Below, piece after piece: positions 29,430 to 36,583 of a stretch of DNA of 64,000 bases. The translations under genes and the position numbers were made by a program. How positions within the stretch are numbered: the first letter of the stretch is position 1; the number at the start of each line of letters is the position of its first letter. Under the pieces are notes generated by a model. That model did no database searches. It was not told the origin of the DNA and saw only the letters and a list, made by a program, of their open reading frames with translations. The stretch comes from Oscillospiraceae bacterium (GTDB lineage: Bacteria; Bacillota; Clostridia; Oscillospirales; Acutalibacteraceae), in the NCBI GenBank assembly GCA_031268095.1, contig JAIRXU010000046.1:1-64000 (forward strand). The letters are read 5' to 3'.

Positions 29430-30193
29430 TCCCCGAACTCTGTCATGTTTTCCCAGTATCGCTTTGGCATATGCGTCATGCGGCAGCGGGGATTCTCCCG
29501 CGCCTCAATCGCCACTGCGTCATAAAACCGCCGCCAAAGCGCCCGGTACCCCGCCTCTAGTTCCGAAACCGCCGGGAACTCGATTCGTTCGGCCCGGATC
29601 AGCCGCAGCTGCCCTTGCTCCTGGAGCAGGGCGGCTTTGTGCGTTTTGTCAAAAATCAGAAAATTTTCGTTTGGATACCGCCCGGCAAAGTGGGGGGCAA
29701 GGAAGGGAAGCACGAAATTTTTCGGTGTAATGGTCGCCGCCAGCATCCCGCCCAGGTCTGAAAACCGGACGAACCCGCGCAGCAGCTGAACCTCCCCGCC
29801 CAGGTGCCGCTCCGCCTTGAGCAGCGGCGCCAGTTCCTCGTCCCCCAGCCGCTCCAGCAGGGAGGGCCCCTCCCGCCAGCCCCGCAGCAGGATGCGCAGC
29901 AGCCGCCATTCCCGCCGGGGCAGGCAGGAGCAGAACACCGTCTCCGTCAGCTCCAGCGCCCGGGGGGAGATGTGCGCCGCCACGGCCCGGCGTACCTTCC
30001 CGGCCTGCCCCTGGTCTGTGACGATTTCCGTCGGAGGAAAAAGGCTCTCCTGCGTTTCTTCCGGCGCGAAGATGGCGCAGGGAAATTCCCGCCGGTAGAC
30101 GCTGGCGTGTACGCAGCAATAGAACCCCTCCAGCGTCCCGTCATACAGATACGCCGTGTCGCTGGCCCGTGTGACAATATGGAATCTAGACAT
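29426..30193 (-). CDS. TIGR03915 family putative DNA repair/metabolism protein
   Basis: TAYLYDGTLEGFYCCVHASVYRREFPCAI...TPKNFVLPFLAPHFAGRYPNENFLIFDKTHKAALL...ARENPRCRMTHMPKRYWENMTEF. Confidence 0.85.
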   Translation of the reverse strand: MSRFHIVTRASDTAYLYDGTLEGFYCCVHASVYRREFPCAIFAPEETQESLFPPTEIVTDQGQAGKVRRAVAAHISPRALELTETVFCSCLPRREWRLLRILLRGWREGPSLLERLGDEELAPLLKAERHLGGEVQLLRGFVRFSDLGGMLAATITPKNFVLPFLAPHFAGRYPNENFLIFDKTHKAALLQEQGQLRLIRAERIEFPAVSELEAGYRALWRRFYDAVAIEARENPRCRMTHMPKRYWENMTEFGD

Positions 30194-30234
30194 CACGCCT
30201 CCCCATTTCCACTTAAAACAAAGGAAATCCCCGC

Positions 30235-31707
30235 TTAAAACCCTGCCGCCAGAGCCCGCGTCGCTTCCTCCGCCGCTTCCCGCAGCGAGCGCACGTCCCC
30301 CGCCCCCGGCAGTTCCGCCGGCAGCGCCGTGAACAGGCTCAGCTGCTCCATCCCGAAGGAGAAGATTCCCGGGTCGATCAGGGCGCGGACGATGCCTTCC
30401 CGGTTCAGCCCCGTGCCCCGGGGCCGGTCAGGCGTCAGCAGGAAGTACTGCGCCCGCTTGAGAACCACCCCCAAGCGCTTGAGGGCCGCGGTGTCGAGCC
30501 TGCCTTCCCGCCGGGCGGTGACGATCCGCGCCGCGCTCGTTGGCCCGACGCCGGGAACCCGCAGCAGGTCTTCCCGGCTGGCCCGGTTGACGTCCAGAGG
30601 GAAGCGGTCCATGTGACGCAAAGCCCAGTCACATTTGGGATCCAGGTACGGATGGAAGTTCGGCGCGTCGGCGCTGAGCAGTTCTTCCGCCGCGAACTGA
30701 TACCGCCGCAACAGGAAGTCCGCCTGATACAGCCGGTGTTCCCGCAGCAGGGGCGGCGGCGTGCCCGGTGCGGGCAGGAGGCTATTGTCCGTCACAGGCA
30801 CATAGGCCGAATAAAACACCCGCTTTAAACCGTAGCGGTGGTAAAGCCCCTGGGCCAGCCGGAGGATTTGGAAATCCGACTCCGGCGTCGCCCCAATGAT
30901 CATCTGTGTCGCCTGCCCGGCACCGGAGGTTCTGCCGTCGCGAGGCCAGCCGCCGCTGGCATTACCGCCGTTGCCCGCGGAGAGTTCTTTGTCAGAAAAA
31001 TGACCGGAAACAGAGAGCGTTCGCCCGGGAGAATCCAATTCATGGGAATTGCGCGGCGCGGAAAGCAGCCCGGGGCCGCGGTGTTCCGGCAGACAGAGAT
31101 GCCCGTTTACCCCGCTGTCCCGCTGAATCTGCGCCATGGGTCCCAGGACGCTCTGACGGGTTTTGTCCGGGCAGAGCAGCCGCAAACTCCGTTCGCTGGG
31201 CAGCTCGATATTGACGCTCAGCCGATCCGCCAGCTGCCCTGCGCGGCGGATCAGGTCTTTAGAAGCGCCGGGAATGACCTTGCAGTGCAAATATCCGTAG
31301 AAGGCATATTTCTCTCGAAGCAATTCCAACACGCGGATCATGCGCTCCATGGTGACATCCGGACTGTGAATCACCCCACTGGAAAGAAACAGCCCTTCGA
31401 TGTAATTTCTTCGATAGAATTGTATCGTCAGTTCCGCCAGTTCCTCCGGTGTGAAGGTTACCCGGGGAACGTCGTTGCTGCGGCGGTTGACACAGTATTG
31501 ACAGTCATAGATGCAGACGTTGGTCATCAGCACTTTCAGAAGGGAGATGCAGCGGCCGTCCGCAGCGAAGGAATGGCAGCATCCCGCTGCCATTGCGCTG
31601 CCCATGCCTTTGCCGGGGGGGCCGGAGCGGTCCGCGCCGGAAGAAGTGCAGGCGGCGTCGTACTTTGCGCCGCCAGTCAGCAAGGTCAATTTTTCCATGA
31701 GATCCAT
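30235..31707 (-). CDS. TIGR03916-like putative DNA modification/repair radical SAM protein
   Basis: MEKLTLLTGGAKYDAACTSSGADR...LLKVLMTNVCIYDCQYCVNRRSND (CxxxCxxC); C-terminal helix-hairpin-helix DVNRASREDLLRVPGVGPTSAARIV; start ATG 31707. Confidence 0.9.
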   Translation of the reverse strand: MDLMEKLTLLTGGAKYDAACTSSGADRSGPPGKGMGSAMAAGCCHSFAADGRCISLLKVLMTNVCIYDCQYCVNRRSNDVPRVTFTPEELAELTIQFYRRNYIEGLFLSSGVIHSPDVTMERMIRVLELLREKYAFYGYLHCKVIPGASKDLIRRAGQLADRLSVNIELPSERSLRLLCPDKTRQSVLGPMAQIQRDSGVNGHLCLPEHRGPGLLSAPRNSHELDSPGRTLSVSGHFSDKELSAGNGGNASGGWPRDGRTSGAGQATQMIIGATPESDFQILRLAQGLYHRYGLKRVFYSAYVPVTDNSLLPAPGTPPPLLREHRLYQADFLLRRYQFAAEELLSADAPNFHPYLDPKCDWALRHMDRFPLDVNRASREDLLRVPGVGPTSAARIVTARREGRLDTAALKRLGVVLKRAQYFLLTPDRPRGTGLNREGIVRALIDPGIFSFGMEQLSLFTALPAELPGAGDVRSLREAAEEATRALAAGF

Positions 31708-31735
31708 TGGAATTCCGCCTTCCCGTCGGTTCGAT

Positions 31736-31751
31736 TGTTTCACGTGAAACA
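31736..31751. promoter_or_regulatory. parS-like ParB/Spo0J binding site
   Basis: Perfect 16-bp palindrome TGTTTCACGTGAAACA; fits bacterial parS consensus TGTTNCACGTGAAACA. Confidence 0.88.
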
Positions 31752-31856
31752 TTTGTTCTAAGTATAGCACATTTGTTTTGAGATGTAAAGAGGGGAGAAA
31801 AAATATTTTGGGAAGAGATTTTGTGAAGAGGAAAATAAATAAAATTAAAAAACGAG

Positions 31857-31885
31857 TTGACAAAACAAAAGAAAGAAGATATAAT
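31857..31885 (+). promoter_or_regulatory. sigma-A promoter for DUF2089 gene
   Basis: TTGACA (31857-31862) - 17 bp - TATAAT (31880-31885). Confidence 0.85.
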
Positions 31886-31906
31886 ATGAAATAAGGGGGT
31901 GAAGAT

Positions 31907-32305
31907 TTGGAACGAGGAACGGGGCAATCGCCCCAAATGCCAAAGAGATGCCCGGCCTGCGGCGCGGGGATGCAGGTCAAATTGCTGGGCTGTCCGGGCT
32001 GCGGAACGGAAATCCAAGGAGCGTTTCCGCTCGGCCGCTTTGAAGCGCTGGAACCGGAACAGCGGCTGTTCCTGGAAGTGTTCCTCCAGTGCCGCGGCAG
32101 CCTGAAGGACGTGGGCGCCGCCCTGGGAATTTCCTATCCGACGGCACGGGGACGGCTGGACGCCCTGATTGCCGCCCTGGGATTCCAGACGGACGCGGAG
32201 GCGCGCGGCAGCGGATGGCGGCTGCGGGTGCTGGAACAGCTCAAACGCGGCGAAATCACGACAGACGAAGCGCTCAAATACCTGCAAGGAGGGACTTTCG
32301 GATGA
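31907..32305 (+). CDS. DUF2089 family protein (zinc ribbon + HTH-like)
   Basis: TTG start after AAGGGGGTG; MPKRCPACGAGMQVKLLGCPGCGTEIQGAFPLGRFEALEPEQRLFLEVFLQCRGSLKDVGAALGISYPTARGRLDALIAALGF. Confidence 0.88.
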   Translation: MERGTGQSPQMPKRCPACGAGMQVKLLGCPGCGTEIQGAFPLGRFEALEPEQRLFLEVFLQCRGSLKDVGAALGISYPTARGRLDALIAALGFQTDAEARGSGWRLRVLEQLKRGEITTDEALKYLQGGTFG

Positions 32306-32733
32306 CAGAAGAACAAAAAATGATCTTTGCAATGCTCAAAGCCGGCGAAATTACAGCGGAGGAGGCGGAGCGGCTGATGGAGGCGCTGCCCAGCGGGGTA
32401 GCCGGGGCGGCGGGGAATGCCGGCACCGTTGTGCAGCTGACGGCGGGGACGATACCGCAGCGGCTGCTGGTGACGGTGACAGAGCACGGCAGACAGCGGA
32501 CGCGGGTGCGGATTCCGTTCACGGTCGTGCGGCTCGCGCTGAAGCTCGGGCGCAGCATGGACCGCCTGATTGTCCATTTTGGCGGGCCGGACGGCGCGAA
32601 AACCGCTGAAATGCTTCAGTCGATCGACCTGGACGAGATCCTGCGCCAGATCGGTGACGGAGAGATCCCGCTGCCGTGCACACTGGCGGACATTGACGCG
32701 GAGGACAAGAACGTGAAGGTGGAGCTGGAGTAA
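32302..32733 (+). CDS. SHOCT-like domain protein, translationally coupled to DUF2089 gene
   Basis: MTEEQKMIFAMLKAGEITAEEAERLMEAL N-terminus; ATGA overlap with previous gene. Confidence 0.72.
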   Translation: MTEEQKMIFAMLKAGEITAEEAERLMEALPSGVAGAAGNAGTVVQLTAGTIPQRLLVTVTEHGRQRTRVRIPFTVVRLALKLGRSMDRLIVHFGGPDGAKTAEMLQSIDLDEILRQIGDGEIPLPCTLADIDAEDKNVKVELE

Positions 32734-32770
32734 CTATAGCAGAGACAACAGGAGACAACAGGAGAACAAC

Positions 32771-32818
32771 AAAAAAGCCGGCCCTCCCGGAACAGCGGGG
32801 GAGCTGGACTTTTTTTTA
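32771..32818. terminator. Probable bidirectional terminator between convergent genes
   Basis: AAAAAAGCCGGCCCTCCCGGAACAGCGGGGGAGCTGGACTTTTTTTT: imperfect stem flanked by A- and T-tracts. Confidence 0.7.
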
Positions 32819-32834
32819 TATATCATCACTGCCG

Positions 32835-33896
32835 CTACAAAATTTGCGCAAAGTAAGCCGCCGCGCCGCAGACCGCGAAGAGCGCGCCCCAAGCGCCCCA
32901 GGACAGGAGCGAAGAAATCAGCGCGGAAAGGACGCGGACAGAGCCCCGGCGGGGGTTCGGCGGCGAATCATTTTTCAGCCGGAGGACGAAGACGGCGGCG
33001 GCGGCCAGCAGCGGCGGCAGGACGACCAGCAGGAGGTTGACAGAATTGGGGATATTGACCACCCAGAGATCCAGGGCAATCGAGCCCAACGCGGGGAGCC
33101 AGGCCGCGCCCTGGAGGAGGACCAGCGTGAGGGAGCGGCCCCGGAGGGCCAGCCGGGCCAGGGAGGGCGGGAGCGCCCGCCGCCGCGCCAAAAACGAGGC
33201 CGCTCCCCGCAGAGCCGCCCAGCAGGAGAGGGGGAAGACCACGAGGGAGAACATGACGTGCCAGAAGGGCATCCGGTGCAGGGCCAGGCGGGAGAAGCCT
33301 TCCGCCAGGACCAGGAAGAGGGCCGCGCCGTCCGCCGCGCAACAGAGGAAGCAGACGCTGTTCAACTGCCGCCGCGCGTCGGCAAGCACTGCGTCCGGAT
33401 CGTTTCCCAATTTGCCGCGAAAGACCGAAAACAGCACGGCCAGCGCTCCCGCGCCGAGGGCCCAGAGGGGGAGGAAGATGGCGGCGCAGAGGCCGGTTGT
33501 CTGGCGGGCAGGGTAAGGGGCATCCCCAACGAAGAGGCAGAAGAAGAGCGGGAGGCCGACGAGGACCGGCAGCGCGCTGAGGGCCGCGCCGACCCGGAAC
33601 TGGGTCAAAACGCGCTGGGACAGGCGGCGCAGGCGCTCTTCCGTCCGGAGGGGAACGGAGCCTCCCGCGGAACTGTCCGCCGTGGGGATTCGCTCGCCGC
33701 GCGGCAGTTCGTCGCAGGTGACGCCGAAAAATTCTGCCAGGGCAGGGAGCATGGCGATGTCCGGCGCGCTTTCGCTTCGCTCCCATTTGCTGACCGTTTT
33801 GTTGGAGACATAGAGCGCGTCGGCCACATCTTGCTGGGTCAGGCCGCGGGCTTTGCGGAGGATGGCGAGAAACGCGCCCAAAGAGGAGTCGCTCAT
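32835..33896 (-). CDS. Helix-turn-helix (XRE) regulator with C-terminal transmembrane domain
   Basis: MSDSSLGAFLAILRKARGLTQQDVADALYVSNKTVSKWERSESAPDIAMLPALAEFFGVTCDEL followed by several hydrophobic segments. Confidence 0.87.
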   Translation of the reverse strand: MSDSSLGAFLAILRKARGLTQQDVADALYVSNKTVSKWERSESAPDIAMLPALAEFFGVTCDELPRGERIPTADSSAGGSVPLRTEERLRRLSQRVLTQFRVGAALSALPVLVGLPLFFCLFVGDAPYPARQTTGLCAAIFLPLWALGAGALAVLFSVFRGKLGNDPDAVLADARRQLNSVCFLCCAADGAALFLVLAEGFSRLALHRMPFWHVMFSLVVFPLSCWAALRGAASFLARRRALPPSLARLALRGRSLTLVLLQGAAWLPALGSIALDLWVVNIPNSVNLLLVVLPPLLAAAAVFVLRLKNDSPPNPRRGSVRVLSALISSLLSWGAWGALFAVCGAAAYFAQIL

Positions 33897-34061
33897 GGGA
33901 AAATTCTCCTTTCGTGCCGCTATATTTTTTGGTGGTTGTGAGGGCAACGGGACGGGAACCGCTCCTATTCTACCCGACAGAGAGCAAAAAAGCAATCCCC
34001 CGTCCGGAGAATGGCTCGCCGGACGGGGGATTTTTGGATTGGTTTGGATTGAAATGGAAAG

Positions 34062-34505
34062 TTACGCGATGGCGCGGCTGGCGGGGCCGGCGGAGAAAAA
34101 TCGGGCGGCGGGGCGGCGGGGTTCTCCGGGCGGTTCCCCGGCGACCGTGACCGACACATGGGGCAGCATTTCCTGAAGCAAGGAGGGGAAGGGGCGGCCG
34201 TAAGGGCGGCGGGACGCGCCGACGACGATTTGGGACGCGCCGATGTGTTTGGCGAAGACGGCGGCCACCACCGCTGGAGTGTCGTCATAATAAATGGATA
34301 CCCGCGCGCCGGAGGCTTCCGCCAGGCGCTGGAGCTCGTTCAGGGCGTCGTAATCGGGGGCGAAAGCGTCGTTGGGCGGGAGGACGCAGAGAATTTCCAG
34401 GGGGGCGCCGGTCTGGGCCGCGGCGGAGAGCCCGGCTTCCAGAAATTGGGCGGAAGACCGCTGAGCGGTCACGCAAAGCAAAATCGGGTTGAGGAGAGAC
34501 ACACA
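34062..34505 (-). CDS. Universal stress protein / KdpD-Usp-like domain protein
   Basis: NPILLCVTAQRSSAQFLEAGLSAAAQTGAPLEILCVL...DTPAVVAAVFAKHIGASQIVVGASRRPYGRPFPSLLQEMLPHVSVTV; GTG start 34505, RBS GGAGGT. Confidence 0.7.
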   Translation of the reverse strand, partial: CVSLLNPILLCVTAQRSSAQFLEAGLSAAAQTGAPLEILCVLPPNDAFAPDYDALNELQRLAEASGARVSIYYDDTPAVVAAVFAKHIGASQIVVGASRRPYGRPFPSLLQEMLPHVSVTVAGEPPGEPRRPAARFFSAGPASRAIA

Positions 34506-34665
34506 GACACCTCCAGTTTTTTGATGTGAATGGGAATAACGGGAAGAAGATCCGGCATGCAACTGTATGTGAGTGATGTTCTTATGTGATACCAGGAAAT
34601 TGTGTCAATGCGATAGTGGGTCCGTGAAAAAAGCAAAAATAATTTGTGAACTTTTCCGGAAGCGG

Positions 34666-34695
34666 TTGCGCTGCGGATGAAAATAAGGTATAATA
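34666..34695 (+). promoter_or_regulatory. Putative promoter for thiN-like gene
   Basis: TTGCGC (34666-34671) - 18 bp - TATAAT (34690-34695). Confidence 0.55.
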
Positions 34696-34765
34696 TGCAC
34701 AGTACGCTAGCTGGGTTCCGTCTGGCGGGTCTGCCAATGACTGTTCCGAGGAAATGTGGGATCGC

Positions 34766-35401
34766 ATGCCAATTTGCCTGATTGCCGGCGCGGCGCCGGA
34801 GGCCTCGCCCCCGCCGGAGCCGGTGGATTTCATCATTGCGGCGGACGGCGGGTACCGCCACCTGGCCCGCTGGGGGCTGCGGCCGGACCTGCTGCTGGGG
34901 GACATGGATTCGCTGGAGGACATCCCGGCGGGGATTCCGCTGCGGCGCTATCCGCCGGAAAAGGACGATACCGACCTGGCGCTGGCGCTGCGGGAGGGCA
35001 TGGCCCGGGGGTACCGGGATTTCCTGCTGACGGGCGTCTGCGGCGGACGGCCGGACATGACCGCCGCTGCCTTCCAGATCCTGCTCTGGGCGGCGAGGCA
35101 GGGCCTGCGGGCCGAATTGCTGGCGGCGGGGTTCCGCGCGGCAGCCCTCCCGGGACCGGGAACGCTGCGGCTGCGGGGGAAGGGAACGGTCTCGGTCCTG
35201 GCGGCCGGCGGTCCGGCCAAGGGCGTGGCGGTCCGGGGGCTGCGCTACCCTCTGGAGGGTGCGACACTGCGGGAAGACATCCCCCTGGGGGTCAGCAACG
35301 AGCTGGACGGGGAAGGGACGGTGTCCCTGGCCGAAGGGGCGCTGCTGGTGTTCCGGGAAGAGGGGATCACGGCGGAACGCGAACGCGGCGGACTGCATTG
35401 A
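34766..35401 (+). CDS. Thiamine diphosphokinase
   Basis: VDFIIAADGGYRHLARWGLRPDLLLGDMDSLEDIPAG...RYPPEKDDTDLALALREGMARGYRDFLLTGVCGGRPDMTAAAFQIL. Confidence 0.9.
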   Translation: MPICLIAGAAPEASPPPEPVDFIIAADGGYRHLARWGLRPDLLLGDMDSLEDIPAGIPLRRYPPEKDDTDLALALREGMARGYRDFLLTGVCGGRPDMTAAAFQILLWAARQGLRAELLAAGFRAAALPGPGTLRLRGKGTVSVLAAGGPAKGVAVRGLRYPLEGATLREDIPLGVSNELDGEGTVSLAEGALLVFREEGITAERERGGLH

Positions 35402-35430
35402 TTATCATATAAAGAAAGAAGTGGTCGGCC

Positions 35431-36471
35431 GTGCGGTACGCACTGATTGGGTGCGGACGGGTGTCGCCGGAGCATATCCGGGCGGCACAGACGAACGGGC
35501 TGGAAATCTGCGCCCTGGCGGATTGCGTCCCCGGGCAGCGGGAAGAAAATCTTGGCGCATTCCCCGGGCTGGCGGACACGCCGTTTTATACGGATTACCG
35601 GGAGATGCTGGAGCGGGAGCGGCCTGCGCTGACGGCTATTGCCACCCCCAGCGGGCTGCACGCTGTCATGGCCCTGGACGCCATCGCCGCGGGGTCCCAT
35701 GTGATTATCGAAAAGCCCATCGCCATGACGCTGGAAGACGCGGACCGGATTGCCGAAGCGGCCGCCGCGAAAGGGGCGGTGGTCTGCAACAACCTCCAGA
35801 ACCGGTTCAATCCGGCGGTGCAGGAACTGCGCCGGGCAGTGGACGCGGGGCGGTTCGGACGGATCCTCAGCGCGGCGCTGCAACTGCGCTGGCACCGGGG
35901 AGACGACTACTACGCCCAGGCGGCTTGGCGCGGGACGCGGGCGCTGGACGGCGGCGCAATGATGAACCAGAGCATTCACGGGATTGATCTGGTCAACTGG
36001 CTGCTGGGCGGCTGCCCGGAGAGCATCGCCGCCCAAAAAGCAACCCTCCTGCGCTCCATTGAGAGCGAGGATATCGCCGTAGCGGCCCTGCGGTTCCGGA
36101 CGGGAGCGCTGGCCAGCCTGGAATGCATGACGATCATGTATGCCGGGGCGCAGGAAGAGACGATTCAGATCAGCGGCACCCAGGGGATGGTCCGGCTCGG
36201 CGGCAGCTGCGCCCAGGAAGTGGAGGCCTGGCGGTTCGCGGACAGCGGCCCGGAGGAAGAAGCGGAGATGCGCCGCCGCTATGGCGCCAGTCCGGAAAGC
36301 GTCTACGGTCACGGGCACACGCTTCTGTATGCCGACGTATTGGCGGCCATCCGGGAGGGGCATGCGCCGCTGGTGGACGCCGCGGCGGGGAAACAGGCCC
36401 TGGCGATTGTCCTGGGGGCCTACGAAAGCGCGGAAAGCGGAAAAACAGTTGCATTTTCTGACGCGTTATGA
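35431..36471 (+). CDS. Gfo/Idh/MocA family oxidoreductase
   Basis: MRYALIGCGRVSPEHIRAAQTNGLEICALADC...GSHVIIEKPIAMTLEDADRIAEAA...VVCNNLQNRFNPAVQELRRAVDAGRFG; GTG start. Confidence 0.94.
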   Translation: MRYALIGCGRVSPEHIRAAQTNGLEICALADCVPGQREENLGAFPGLADTPFYTDYREMLERERPALTAIATPSGLHAVMALDAIAAGSHVIIEKPIAMTLEDADRIAEAAAAKGAVVCNNLQNRFNPAVQELRRAVDAGRFGRILSAALQLRWHRGDDYYAQAAWRGTRALDGGAMMNQSIHGIDLVNWLLGGCPESIAAQKATLLRSIESEDIAVAALRFRTGALASLECMTIMYAGAQEETIQISGTQGMVRLGGSCAQEVEAWRFADSGPEEEAEMRRRYGASPESVYGHGHTLLYADVLAAIREGHAPLVDAAAGKQALAIVLGAYESAESGKTVAFSDAL

Positions 36472-36477
36472 TATAAT
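36449..36477 (+). promoter_or_regulatory. Putative promoter for DUF5696-like gene, overlapping end of upstream ORF
   Basis: TTGCAT (36449-36454) - 17 bp - TATAAT (36472-36477). Confidence 0.6.
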
Positions 36478-36583
36478 ACTTTGTTGCTTTCCCGCAGCAC
36501 GCAATTTTCATTCCCGGCGGGAAAATCAGGAGCGTTTTTGGGGGACTCTCCCCGGCGCGCCGCGAAGTAAGAGGAATACCGTG

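Noticed and set aside
32734-32770. Short GAGACAACAG tandem duplication after the SHOCT-like gene as a CRISPR or repeat array
   Set aside because: Only two ~10-bp copies with no spacers; simple slippage.
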